The position numbers and the translations under genes are program-made. 64,000 bases of DNA from the NCBI GenBank assembly GCA_030620095.1, contig JAUTXW010000561.1, positions 1,876,001 to 1,940,000 of the forward strand, given 5' to 3'. Below the pieces are notes generated by a model. That model searched no databases. It was not told where the DNA came from and was given only the letters and a program-made list of their open reading frames with translations. This document shows positions 1 to 12,100 of this stretch, in pieces (positions within the stretch are counted from its first letter, which is position 1; every line of letters begins with the position of its first letter). Source of the stretch: Kuschelorhynchus macadamiae (Eukaryota; Arthropoda; Insecta; Coleoptera; Curculionidae).

Positions 1-650
1 ACCAACTTAAGAATTTTCGTAATCTGGAGTTAATCCATTCCGCACCTCAGAATGTTGTTCCATAATTGTTCAGAGTTCGTTGGATGAAATTCGTTAGGAA
101 AATTCATTTTTTTTATTAAGTAACCCCAAAGGTTTTCGACTGGGTTGATGGCATGGCTTCTTTGTCTCGTCCATTCAGTTACAATTTGGATAGTGCGTAC
201 CGGGCAATTGTCGTGTTGGTAAGCAAAATTGTTTTAAAATCGTGCGGTGATTGATGGTAATAACGTTTTTTAATATATTAATGAAATTTTGCACATTAAA
301 ATCTTTCTTCAATCCTTCTGTAAATTCCGATACCTCTTGAGCTCATCCACCCCCAAACGTTGATGGCTGTTTTTTACATTTTCGATTTATTTCTCATCGA
401 CACGAGTATTTGGGGCTGAAAATATCTTTTCGTCAGTAAAAATAATTTTCGACCAAAAATATATGTGCTCTATACAAAACTGTAACGAAAACCCAACTCT
501 CTCCTCCTTGCTTGCCACAGTAAGGTAAAGCTTTATTGCTGCAGAATGATTCCGTAAGTTGATGTGTGTTTTATACGGTTTCTGGTAGCTCTAATACCGC
601 CTTGGAAATAAAATTCCCTTATTGCCGTTACAGCGGATTGGAAGGGGGCT
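1..650 (-). pseudogene. Tc1/mariner-type transposase relic
   Basis: Read on the minus strand, this stretch gives broken pieces of a DDE transposase. About 455-405 reads KIIFTDEKIF, the usual first-Asp block. About 225-190 reads YQHDNCPVRT, the second-Asp block. About 165-105 reads NPVENLWGYL, the third catalytic block. The order and spacing fit the Tc1/mariner superfamily. Stops and frame changes separate the blocks and no full ORF survives, so it is inactive. It is cut by the window edge on the C-terminal side. I saw no terminal inverted repeats. Confidence 0.75.
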
Positions 651-702
651 TCTCTTAAAAAATATATAAGGCGATAAGGCATTCATCCTCCTCTTATGTG
701 GG

Positions 703-1630
703 AGCATCTAGTAGAAGCCGGGATGCATTTCAAAAATTAAAAGTATTTGAAAGATTCGGGGTGTTTCGGGAGCTTAAAGCTCGCCATCCGGGCATCTTAT
801 CAAATCGTGCTGGCAATTGCCGAGCAGCAACGCCAAGAGTCTACTACTAGTGGGCATAAGCAAGTCAAGTCGAGTCACATTTGTGATCAAAAGTGCGTAA
901 TAACTTGAACGTTGGAACTAAATATAAGCGTTTATCACCTATATTTAAAAAAAGTATCAAACGCAACACCAAAAAACATAAAGAAAAATTAAGTTTGACG
1001 TAAATGTTTGCTTTTTTTCACCCTCAACGCTCGGAACACAAACTCCCTTAAACGTTTAACGTAAAAGATATCTTGCCAAAAGCAACTTAAAATATGGAAG
1101 TACGCATGGTAAATGGACGGAAATGTATGACATAATTTATATTCTGTTCCACGCTTCAATCTGGCGTCACATGCATCCGCTATACAACGTCCGTTGTCCG
1201 AAAATTGTTCAGATTTCGTACGCGAAAATTGTTCATTATTATCCCGTTCGTCTGCCGCAGTTCTACAAAGAACATTAGTGTAATGACCGCTATGTGGCGG
1301 AAGTGGAAGGGGTAAGGGGATAGCTTGAAAGAAAGGGTCATCTCGTGATATCAGTAGTACTATAAAGGGGCACCTAGTGGAAGCCAAGATGCATTTCATA
1401 AATTAAAAGAGGAAAAATCAAGAAGTATTTTAAAGATTCAGGGTGTCCGGGAGTTTAAGACTCGCCATCCGGACATCCTACCGATAACGTCTCCAAAATG
1501 GTATAAGGTGTAAATCATCTGGGAAGGTTGCCCCAACTCTGACTAAGCCCCGGGCGAAGAGCAATCTGGCGACTGCCTTGCAACAAAGCCAATATGTCCT
1601 GTTATGTAACAGGATAAACAGGAAAGTCAA
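703..1630. repeat. Pair of diverged direct repeats (703-870 and 1363-1630)
   Basis: The segment starting near 703 (agcatctagtagaagccggg) recurs near 1365 in similar form. Both continue through 'gatgcattt', a 'gattc..ggtgt' block, 'ctcgccatccgg' and an 'aagtcaagtc' block. The second copy carries small insertions. The spacer of about 500 bp has no coding signal I trust. They could be two fragments of one dispersed repeat or remains of terminal repeats; I cannot decide which. Confidence 0.6.
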
Positions 1631-1639
1631 GTCAAATAT

Positions 1640-2518
1640 CTGTTTGGCAGTGTTACCAATTGGCGGATTAAAATCCGATTTGCGGATTTTTTTAGAGTTG
1701 GTGGATTTTTTTCGGATTTTAATATATTTCGGAGTCTTTTCGGATATTTTGTTAAAAAGTGGATATTTAGCGGATTTCTGCACGGCAAATTTACTACAAA
1801 TTCCGGAAAGACTGAAGGTAAATAGATACAAATTTCAAAAGCCCGCATTACCTAATATTCTCCTTTCTAATAAAACGGGTCCGCAATATTTAACAAACTG
1901 TCACAAATGTATTCTATTTTTATTTGATATCCTTCTCTAATACATCATTTAAATTACAATAAATACCACATGATAGACGAGATGGATTTACTGTAGTGTT
2001 ATAGTTAAATATTCTGTTCTGTGGTGCAATGATCCGTTTCTTTTTATCAGCTGATAATCTGGTGGCGTGGCTTTGTTTGAAGAACTTACTGTGGGCTGTT
2101 TGTGAGTTGCGCTGTAAAGCGTAAATCCCCGTAATGAAATTAAAATAATTTATTCTTCGTCAGCAATAATTCGTTCTGGGTTTTGTTGTTTGCAGATTTT
2201 TGAGTGAAAAATTGATGGGTGGTTGGCTAGCTATATATAAAAATTTTTAAATTATGTAAAACATATACGAATGGTTTTAAGGTATAGGCAGAAAAGAAGA
2301 TTTTTATACTAATTTTACCTACTTTAAGTAAAATATACAAGAGGAGGATGGAAGAAGCGTTCACTATTGTATTATATGCAAGTAAAGACCTTTTTTTTTG
2401 TCGTCAACGTTTTTTTTCGTAATATATTATATCCCAACACAATCGGATAAAAATCGGATTTTTTGAGAGGAATGGGTAGATATTTTTGTGTCGAAGCACT
2501 GGTAACACTGCTGTTTGG
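1640..2518. mobile_element. Non-autonomous hAT-type element with perfect 8-bp TSD
   Basis: The element runs 1648-2510 (863 bp). Its ends are CAGTGTTACCA and the reverse complement TGGTAACACTG, an 11-bp perfect terminal inverted repeat. It is flanked on both sides by the identical 8-mer CTGTTTGG (1640-1647 and 2511-2518). An 8-bp target duplication and CAGTG ends are typical of hAT transposons. Both subterminal regions carry 'aaatccgatt'-type motifs in inverted orientation. There is no transposase ORF, so it would have depended on a full-length relative. The ORFs inside (for example 1578-1940) look like chance. Confidence 0.85.
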
Positions 2519-3289
2519 TAAAATTTTCAACCTATTCATAATTTGGCTCTAATAAGACTGCAATACGTCATATACAAAAATTTCTCAAACCTCCGATTGC
2601 ACAAAACTTAATTGCTGTTTAGAATATCTTATTAAATATACGGATCTAAACATGTTTATAGGAAATGTATGTACCTATAAGTTCCTTGTTAGTTTGCAAA
2701 TTAACTACCCAACTTTCATTTATTCCAACACAATAGAACTATTTAACCATAATACCGGCACACGTTTTCCTATTTTCTAGGAAAACCGCTGTGATAGATG
2801 TAATGCTGATATGGTAAATTCTGAATCTAGTTAAATTTGTAAAAATACCACATATATTTTTGTAGGGTTATATATTTTCTTTAAGATTTATTGGGCATTT
2901 ATTTTATCAAATGCAAAGTTTGAGAATAAACCGGTAAAAGAACGTTTAAACATACCGTACGGACCTGAAGTTTTCATTTGTTGGTAACACTGCTTCCCTG
3001 CCTATCATTAGTATCAGTATGCATTTTTATGTCAAAAAGTGAGAGATTGACCTAACAAAAATAAATTATTTTCTCACAAAACACTAAGAATCAGCAGTGC
3101 TACTATTTTAAATATCTTTCCTCTTCCTTGGTTGATTTCAAATTGTAGAAGTGGAAAAATATTGAACTCAATATAAACTGCTCAAAATATGACCAAATTT
3201 TTTAAAGGTATTAATTTGATATGAAATCTACACTTGATCAAATTATATGATCATTATATGATTTCCGAAAATTGTTTTAGACATTTTAG
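2519..3289. other. Non-coding, no recognised feature
   Basis: AT-rich sequence upstream of the first exon seen. A 'ggtaacactgc' motif at about 2984 resembles the end of the hAT-type element at 1648-2510, but I found no partner end. The last bases form a plausible 3' splice site for the exon at 3290. Confidence 0.6.
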
Positions 3290-3623
3290 AGGAACATGGA
3301 TTTCTGGAAAAGTGAATATGAAGATGGCGAGTCCACCTCAGTTCTAGCAGGCTTACAGGAATTTGTGGACAGCCCCAGCCTATCAAGTAACTCAGTTGAA
3401 AATTCTTTTGAATATAATTCTGATAGTATTGCAAGTGATCATACTGAAATCACTACAAATGTTAAGCTAACACCTAAAACCACATTACTAGCAAAGAAAA
3501 GACTTCAAGCATATTATACTATCAATAAGTTTAAGATAGGAAGTTTGAAAACTCGGAAGAATGAAAATATTTTTAATGAGAAAACCACAAAACCATCATT
3601 TCGAAATAACAAATCAAAGAAAG
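3290..3623 (+). CDS. Exon A of the large host gene (first exon seen)
   Basis: The exon is bounded by 'cattttag' before 3290 and 'AAAG|gtatgt' at 3623/3624, leaving phase 1. The reading frame starts R-N-M-D-F-W. The ATG at 3296 has a good context (aacATGG). It could be the true start, with the 3' splice site lying in the 5' UTR, or an internal Met if coding exons lie upstream of the window. The 109 residues from Met have an acidic, Ser-rich N-terminal half (GLQEFVDSPSLSS) and a basic C-terminal half (KTTLLAKKRLQAYY). No known domain is visible. The phase-1 end joins exactly to the exon at 4954, which is the main reason to call it real. Confidence 0.75.
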
Positions 3624-4953
3624 GTATGTATTGCTGCTTCTGATATAAAAATTGGATTTTTTAGGTATTTGTTTGTTTATTTTGTGGACAGAGCTCAATA
3701 ATATATATAATAAAAATAGTATAAACATTTTATTTCTAAATGAAAATTTATTTAAATATTATTGGGAACAATTTTAAGCTAGGATTGAGACAAGACGGTC
3801 TACTAATATACAATTAGGTATTACCACACAACATTCAGTATTCACAAAATTGAAGTTAATTAAGAATAAGTTTGTTTAATTTTAATTAAAAAATGCATGG
3901 AAATCATTTATTATGGTTTTTAACGAATCTTGTTTCCTATAAAAAGTTTTGTTTGTTCCAAAAGATAGTATAACAAAATGTATTATAAGATGTGATAAAC
4001 TTAAGCTAGATTTATACAGGAAAATAACATAAAATAAAAATATTATAAGAGTTAAACTACACGAATGCCATTAAACCATTTATACAGGCAAATAAGATAA
4101 AATAACATATTAGATGCCCTTGAAGATCACCATGTTCCATCATTTATTTTTTTTTTACTGAAAATTGTACTGCCTAAGTAGTATGCAGCCTGTTTGCCAC
4201 GTGCAAAACTGACAGCAAGCACACATTTAAAAAAATGTTTTATTGGTCAGAGTTAATTTGTTTTTATTTGCTGTTTTTATTATTCTGGATATTATAGTAT
4301 TTGAGGTTATATTTTACTTTAGTCTAACATAAATGGTACATTCAAAAGGTAACCACCCCAAAATTATTTTGCAATTTTATTAAAATTATAAAAAAATAAA
4401 AATAAAATTTTGGTCTCTCAACCCTCAGTTGTTCTGCTTCTTCTGTTTTCGTTGTGTAACATCTAAAATTTTGTAAGTTCTATTTGGAATTGTATGTTAA
4501 AATAATTGGTAGTTTGTTTCTGTTTAGTTAATAAATAACAATTTTGGAATATGGACCTATGATATTTTTCCTATATCAGACCATTGGGAATGAAAACAAT
4601 CCAATTGCAGTAATATCAGCCTTAAGCACGTATTCAGAGTTAGACATCATTTGTCTTTATAATAAGAATTCAAGGAATGAGCTTCTTTACGAGAGAACTG
4701 GAATCCTTTCTGTTGAATGCATGAATATTAAAATATTAATATATTTTTTATTTCCTTAAGATACTCACAAGTATTGTACACAAACAGTTATTTTACATTT
4801 TTGTTCTCAAAAAGTTTTAATTTGTCTTTATTCCAAATAAATATTGCAAAATTTAATGTGGCTGAAGGACTTTTGGGAATTGAATAAAATACCTTAAGTT
4901 GTAGTAGTTGTTTAGTTGTAGTACATGATATTGATAAATTCAATTTTATTTAG
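3624..4953 (+). other. Intron A (1,330 bp)
   Basis: AT-rich intron from gtatgt to 'ttttatttag'. No repeat family or RNA gene recognised. The short ORF at 4544-4759 has no support. Confidence 0.7.
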
Positions 4954-5139
4954 CTATTGATCCTAGCGAAGCTGCCAAAGCTGTGGTTCGTGATATAGAA
5001 ATATTAAAACAAGTTGGTTATGGATGTCTTAGCAAAGAGCCATCATCAGCTCTGCCAGCTGATATTATTATTCCTTCACAGCCAATTGTTCCTATATCAA
5101 TTCTTCAGAGTAATTCTCCAGCAATTTCAATGGTTTCAG
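4954..5139 (+). CDS. Exon B of the large host gene
   Basis: A 186-nt exon with 'ttttatttag' before it and 'TTTCAG|gtttgt' after it. It enters in phase 1 and leaves in phase 1. It encodes about 62 residues: an amphipathic start (DPSEAAKAVVRDIEILKQ) followed by a Pro/Ile/Ser-rich stretch (ADIIIPSQPIVPISILQ). The ATG at 4983 sometimes taken as a start is not one, because the frame is open back to the splice site. Function unknown. Confidence 0.78.
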
Positions 5140-5399
5140 GTTTGTATTTTTTAAAATTGAAATGGTAGCTATTTCAAAAATAAATTATTATACCATAAAT
5201 TTTTTCTGCATATAGTAACAGATTAATTTAAAATGGCATATTTGGTTCAGAGACATATATATTTTATATTTTTGTAGTCTATAAGTATAAGATATTCATA
5301 ATCATTAACACATGAAACTTGAACTTTTCTAATATAATGTTTTATTCTTCAAATAATCAACATATAAACTCATAGTGCTTTTCTGTGACTTAATTTTAG

Positions 5400-5634
5400 A
5401 TGATGATAATACTTTTAAAAAAAGAGAAATAAAATGTCGCAATATAAGGAAAAGTGATACTTATCAAAGAAGATCAATCTCACCAACAACTAAGAGTGAC
5501 AAGACTAGAAGTTATAAGGATAAAACTGGTTATCCACTAAACTGGAAAGAGTATAAGGAACAGGAATTGAATCCACAAAGAGATGCTTTGTTAAAATCAA
5601 AGCTTTTAAAAAAATCCAGGGATAAGAAATTTGA
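5400..5634 (+). CDS. Exon C of the large host gene
   Basis: A 235-nt exon from 'taattttag' to 'TTTGA|gtaagc', entering in phase 1 and leaving in phase 2. It encodes a strongly basic, hydrophilic stretch of about 78 residues, including DDDNTFKKREIK and GYPLNWKEYKEQEL. There is no recognisable domain. The terminal GA is completed by the first base of the exon at 38238 (Glu), so the next coding exon is 32.6 kb away, across a block of retrotransposons. Confidence 0.78.
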
Positions 5635-6116
5635 GTAAGCCTCTTATACTAAATAAAAAAAATTATTAACATAAGTAAAACTTTTAAATAAGTAAGTAAG
5701 GTTTTTAGTTTCCTTATTATGAAACCAAAAATATCTATTCCTCTTGCTGTGTGTTGTTCATTAACAAAAAATGGTTGTACATTCAATTTTTGATCTTTTC
5801 TTTCAAGTTATAAATATGTGGAGCAGAGAGGTAATAACTAAAGACATTTAAAAACATTTATAGACCAGTCTTTAGAATGATACTCTGATAACTGTCTAAT
5901 TTTGAGAATAATTAACATTAAAATAAGTAATAATTGTATTATGCTAGTTTAACTTTGTGCAGCCAATTACTTTCCACTGTTATTTTTTTCATCAGGCATA
6001 TACTAAGCTTTAGTGTACACCTGTGAAAAACAATGTAACAGAATGAAAATAAAGTGATTTGATTGGCTTTTTTAGCTGAATTCAAGGTTTATTTTTTAAT
6101 GTTAAGTATGTTTTGT

Positions 6117-6390
6117 ATCTAATGTAATAACTCTGTTTGGTCGCTGTGCGATATTGAATAGTAATTTGACAGGTTGTTAGTTTTTTACTTTTTAACCAGT
6201 ATTGCAGTATTGTAACTACACTTAAGGGTGAAGGTAAACCAACACAACTCAGGTCAATGAAGGTCAATTCACAAATATTAAAAATACATTCTACATCTAA
6301 TGTAATAACTCTGGTCGCTACTCCTTGCTTATTTCAAATTTGACAGGTTGTTGGTTTGGTATATTTTTAACTTTTTAAAATAATAGTCAC
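6117..6390 (+). repeat. Diverged tandem repeat, two units about 178 bp apart
   Basis: The motif 'atctaatgtaataactctg' occurs at 6117 and 6295. Each copy is followed by 'tggtcgct' or 'gtcgct', a 'tttgacaggttgtt' block and a run ending in 'tttttaactttt'. The second copy is a diverged duplicate of the first. No coding signal. Confidence 0.7.
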
Positions 6391-6794
6391 CTGTTTCATT
6401 TAAAAACAAAAATGAAGTTGGGAAGGAAGTGAAGTTTAGGAGATTTTTGCTTGTTTTGGAAAACAACGTAAAAAAAATATGGTTTATTTATATCTTTACT
6501 CGACAGCTGACTTACAAAATTACTGATGACTATATTCAGAAGTGGCCAAAGACCCATTATTGTGTTATATACAAGCCCCTAAATAGCACAGAATATTGAA
6601 GAATCAATTGAAAATCAGGCAAATGGAATAGACTTACCAAATGTAGTGTTAAGTTAAGCTCTCCTGGAGTCATCATGACCCAAATTCTGAAGTTTTATTG
6701 CAAGACTAGAATATATCTAGTGAAGCTAATTGACTTAAAAAACTATGAAGCAAATTCTAAAATAAAAATATCAATGATATAAAAAAAATAAATG

Positions 6795-8720
6795 AATTGA
6801 ACTTGGCGGCGGGCGAAAAGCTAGGCGAATCGAGTCGCACAAAAAACAACAAAGTTTTGTGTAAATACTGTAAAAAATATGTGTTAGATTATGTAAATTG
6901 TGTTAAGTGTAAATTTAGCTATCATCCATCATGTTTGGAGTAGTCAGCTCAAACCAAAAATGCAAATTGCATACATCGCACGGAAGAACCTAAAAATGAG
7001 GTTAGTATCGAAATCAATATATTTGAACCCATTTCGAGCTCTGAAATTAAGTATCTCAAAAGGATTATAATGGAACCTGAGGAAAAAAACAATTTGGTAA
7101 AGGAAAATTGCAGTCTATGGAAAAACTAAGGAAATGTTTCTAGCCACTGAAAAATCATCTAATGGTATTGACAGCTCATCTATTTGGTAAATATTTTTCC
7201 TCTGTTTATAACCCCCAGAGAAATTTTAACGTCAGTACATTTTTTGATCGATTTGAAAATGTTTCTAACATTGCTATAGACCCAACTGATATTGAGAAAG
7301 CTTTAACACAAGTGGACATCAACAAGTCTGCAAGTCCTGATGGTGTTCCTAACAGAGTACTAAAATTTTGTTCTAACACCTTATATCTCCCCCTATTTTA
7401 CATTTTCAACAAATCCCTAACTTCCAGAGTTTTTCCAGAGACATGGAAGCTTTCTTATGTTTGTCCGATTCACAAATCTGGCAGCAAAAATGACGTAACA
7501 AGATACAGACCAATCAGCATTCTGTCGGCAATCCCTAAATTGTTTGCACAGTGCGTTGAAAAAATTCTGTCAAATATATTTCATCAGATTGTGATCAGTT
7601 AACAGCATGGGTTCACAGCCGGTAGGTCTGTTGACACAAATCTGTTTCTCTTTACAAATTTTATAAATTCATCATTTGAAAGCAGTGCAGAAACTCATGC
7701 AATATATACTGACTTCAGTAAAGCCTTCGATAAGGTAAACCATAACATCCTTCTTTCAAAGCTCTCTAGTTATGGTGTTTCTGGATCTTTACTTTCATGG
7801 ATGAAATCTTACCTTACTAACAGAATGCAGCAAGTCAAGATTGATGGCTATCTATTATTTATCAACGATTTAGGATCCTTGCTCTTCTCAAGTTTTCTGC
7901 TTTTCGCTGATGACATGAAATTGTATCATCGGGTGATGTCCACTCACGACATGATTATTCTACAAAATGATCTTAATATTGTATATGATTGGTGTCAGCT
8001 TAATGACATGTCCCTCAACATTAACAAGTGTTGTTATATAAGATTCAGTAGACTCATCGATAAAGATTACTTACTATCTCAGTATTACTTAAATAATGTC
8101 CCTTTTTCTGAAGTTTCTGTTATAAAAGACCTTGGCATATATTTAGATACTCGGTTAATGTTTACTGATGTGGTCATTGGTAGAGCTAATAAAATGTTGG
8201 GCTTTATTAAGAGAGCTACTAGAGACTTTACAAGTATATGCGCTATCAAAATTCTGTATACATCACTAGTCAGATCCGTTCTTGAGTCTTCATGCATAGT
8301 TTGGTCACCTTACTATCAGACCCACATCAATAGGCTCGAGAATGTGCAATATTAGTTTATAAAATTTGCAAGGTACAAACTTTTCCAGAGTGGTGTGTAT
8401 CTCAGTGATGACCAAACTATGACTTACTTAGACTTAACTACTCTAGTTCGTAGAAGGGAATACTTTTATGTCTATTTTGCCTTCAATATCTTTAACTACC
8501 ACATAAAAAGCTCAGAATGTCTTCAGTGATTTTATTTACACATTCAAAATCACCGGACACGAAGTAAGTCTCTTCTGCACATTTCATATTGCAGAACTTG
8601 GTACTTATTATTTAGTCCAGTTAATAGAGTATCTGCTAATGTCAATAAATTCTATGAAGGTCTTGACTTCTTTAATTATAAATTTAATAATCGCAAGATA
8701 GATTCAAGTCTCAAGCTAAA
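6795..8720 (+). mobile_element. LINE 1: broken non-LTR retrotransposon (ORF1 piece plus RT)
   Basis: An ORF1 fragment (about 6855-6945) shows CKYC...CVKC...YHPSC, the PHD-like zinc finger seen in ORF1 of some insect LINEs. It is followed by ORF2 without an endonuclease. From 7162, reverse-transcriptase blocks appear in order: SASPDGVPNRVLKF, YRPISILSAIPK, QHGFTAGRSVDTN, YTDFSKAFDKVNH and FADDMKLY, then the thumb region to about 8720. The stop after 7602 and a missing stretch before 'FINDLGSLL' (where a VPQG block is expected) show it is dead. The type is CR1/Jockey-like: APE-type LINE with no RNase H seen. Confidence 0.85.
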
Positions 8721-9184
8721 CGAATTATCTTAGGTTAGGTTAGGTTTGGATATATGGACGAAAACTTCCGACAAATAATAAAGAAGTCACGGAAAACAGT
8801 TTTGATTTTCAAATGGTCAAACGTGACGAAATTCACAAAAACGAACAAGAAAAGTAAACAAGAGATTTCAAACCGAGGAATTTGATCCTGCTGATAAAAA
8901 TGAATTAGAAGCCTCAGGGTTTAAGGATAAAAAAGGGTTTTTGTTTCCAAGGTTAAGGAAGGAATATCCAATGAACTTGATATTGACTCTTCAATTTGTG
9001 TTACCAACATATCAGATCATGATCATGTTTTAGAAGTAACACCTTTCCTTCAAGATTGAAAAAAGCTATTGTTGCAACAGTATTTAAAAAAGGCAACACT
9101 GAAATACCAGAAAACTATAGGCCTATAGGGTTTCTGTTCTATGATGCCGCTGAATGCTATACCTGGCGACCGAGCTCATACTAA
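8721..9184 (+). mobile_element. Small LINE fragments
   Basis: Short broken pieces, including an endonuclease end (ISDHDHVL, about 9010-9035) directly followed by an RT finger block (VFKKGNTEIPENYRPIGF, about 9075-9130). Between them a large part of a LINE ORF2 has been lost. 8730-8880 has basic coding-like sequence I cannot place. Confidence 0.6.
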
Positions 9185-12100
9185 AAACGAGAAAAACCAG
9201 TGTTTTCACTGTAAGAGAAACATTTAAAAGCCCTTAAAATGTGCAAATTGTCGCGATATTTTCTATCCGTCGTGTTTAAATCAAGCGGCAAATAGGGTAA
9301 ATGTGACTTGTGTTCACGTTCTTGATCACAATGCAATAATGGCGTCACCGACACCGGTGCATGTTGAAAAAGACAAAGAAATCTCCCTTTTGAGGAAGCT
9401 GGTGGATGAAATGGAAGGAAAAAACAAGGTACTCATTGAGAATGCTATTTTGCTCAAAGAAAAAATTGTATTCTTGGAAGAGAAGCTGAAAAATCAAAGT
9501 TTGGCATGTGACAACCAAATTCTGAATTTGGCAGATGAGGAGGGGAACCAGATTGATACCGACAACCAAGATGAAGTGAAATTGACGCCTACCCCAGGCT
9601 AATGAAGATGTTGACAATAAAATTACTTATTATTAAATTAAAATACAATTAAAAACTGCTCTAACGTTAAACTATTGGAAAGTAATATAAATAACTCATT
9701 AGTAAATAAATCTATGTTAGCGGGTAGGATAATTGACGAAATTTGTGAAACAAACAAGACCTGCCCATTAAATTGTAATTTTGGTACCTATGACATACCT
9801 TAAAAGCCACTTTCAACTGGTTCAAAACCCGATAACCTACCTTTACCATGTTCAATGTCGGTAGATTTTTTAGTGAACAACAATCGTCCGAAGAGTCCAC
9901 CATAGGTAACAAAACTAATAACAACAAATGTCTGTGTCTGTGATGTTATTGAACATACAATGTATTAGAAATAAGACTGACGAATTACAATTACTTTTAG
10001 AAAGTCTTGATTATCCAGACCTTGTTTTAATTACAGAGCACTGACTTGGGCCAGGGGAATTAGTGCATTTGCCTAAATATTCTATAATTGCCTCCTACTG
10101 TAGATCAAGGATGTTGCATGGTGGTACACTTATACTTATTGAAGAATCATTTAAGAATAAAACCGACTTTCATGTAATTAATAACTATGATTATCTCATA
10201 ACTGATCAAGTTTTTGAATTTAGTCTAATCACGTCCAGTAGTTGTAATATTTATTTTTTATGTATATATCGAGCACCATCAGGTAATATTATTGAATTTT
10301 TAAAGAGGCTGGATTTTTTGTTGAGTCAAATTCCTCACAAAAGTCAGGTCTTTTTGGGTGGTGACCTGAATGTTGATTTCTTGGTCAGTAGTAATAATTC
10401 TCTACAATTAATTAATGTGTTTAACTGTTATGAGTTGAAAATGCAGGTACACTTTCCCACTCGCTTAAGTCTGTGCTCACATTACTAGACTATATTTGCT
10501 CAAATTTTGATGTACTTTGTCAGGTTGTGAATGCTGGTTTGTCTGATCATGAGGCTGTGTTGTGCCATTTTGTACACAAAGCCACTGACACATCTAAAGG
10601 TAAACCTTCTAAAAGATATGGTCGTCTATGGAATAATTATAGAAAATTTTCACATCTATGCTCAGCCTATCACTGGAACAGTATTCTTCAAATAGAAAAT
10701 CCTCTTGAGGCTTATCATGCTAAAATCATTGAAATATTTAATATGTTTTTTCCTGTAGTAAACATCAAACATAAAGTTAAAAAACCTTGGATCACTAAAG
10801 GATTGAAAGTCTCATCTAAAAACATGAGATGTCTTCACATGTTAAGAAAATATTTTTTGAGCAGCACTGCTTTTATTAGTCATTTTGATAGATACAGAAA
10901 CATCTATCGAAAAACCGTTAAAGTTGTTAAACAACTTTACTACTATAATCGAGTTAATACCGCAGGAAATAAACAAAGGGAAATCTGGAATATAGTTAAT
11001 GAGCTGCGAGGCAAGAAATCTGGTCATTTGATTAACACTAATTTAAGGGCAGATGAATTGAATCATTTTTATTGTACTATTGCACAACAATTGAGTAGTA
11101 ATCTTACTGAGGACTCCATCGACCCCTTATCCTTTCTCAAGCATGTGTCTGTACCTCAGACATTCTATTTTACACCTGTTAGTCAAAATGAGTTGAGAGC
11201 CATTCTTCAAGACATGAAGAATAAAAACTCCTCAGGTTAGGATGAAATTTCAATCAAAATTTTCCAGAACATCCCCAACTCTGCTTTGGAAACTCTTGCA
11301 GATGTTATCAATTTGAGTATTCAAAATGGAACTTTCCCTTCTCTCCTCAAAATGGCCACTGTCATTCCTTTATTCAAAGGAGGTGACAAAGACCTACCCT
11401 CTAATTTTAGGCCAATTTTTTTGCTACCTACACTCAGCAAGATTGTGGAAAAAGCAGTAAAAACTAGAATGCTTGCTTTTTTGGATAAACACAAACTGCT
11501 TTCCGATGCACAGTTTGGTTTTTGGTTCTCCAGAAACACTGATGATGCTATTTTTCATTTTATGGAAGAATTTAATGTGGCAAAAACCAACATTTTAAAT
11601 TTTAAATGCCACATAAATGAAATTTTGTTTGATGGTCAGACTATGAAAAACATGACAGAAAACAAATTCTTAGGTTTGTTTATAGACAATAAATTGAAAT
11701 TTGAGGTACATATTAATAACTTGTACAAAACATTGAGTTCTGGATGTTATGCCGTTCGTACAGTCAGAAATGAATTAAACCAAACAGTGGCAAGGAATGT
11801 CTATTTTTCAGTTATCGAGGCACATTTAAGATACGGAATATGTTTTTGGGGCTCTTGCTGCAATAACTTATTTCGGTCGATTTTCGTCCTGCAGAAGCGT
11901 TCTATAAGATACTTGTACTGCATGAAACCTCTTGATTCATGTAGGCCTGTATTTAAATCAAAAAAAATTCTGACTTTAGCAGGTGTGTTTATATTGGAGT
12001 CAGTGTGCCTGATGCACAAAAAGTATTTTGACAGAATTCATACCTTGCCTTTGGTGGGCACCCGCAGCTCTTTCAATATTGGTCTACCTATACCTTTGTC

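Noticed and set aside
989..1399. 136-residue minus-strand ORF as a gene
   Set aside because: No recognisable protein pattern, it overlaps the direct-repeat unit, and it has no splice or promoter context.
1478..1940. Overlapping ORFs on both strands near the hAT-type element
   Set aside because: They lie in the element's 'cggatt'-rich end and repeat unit; low complexity explains the open frames.
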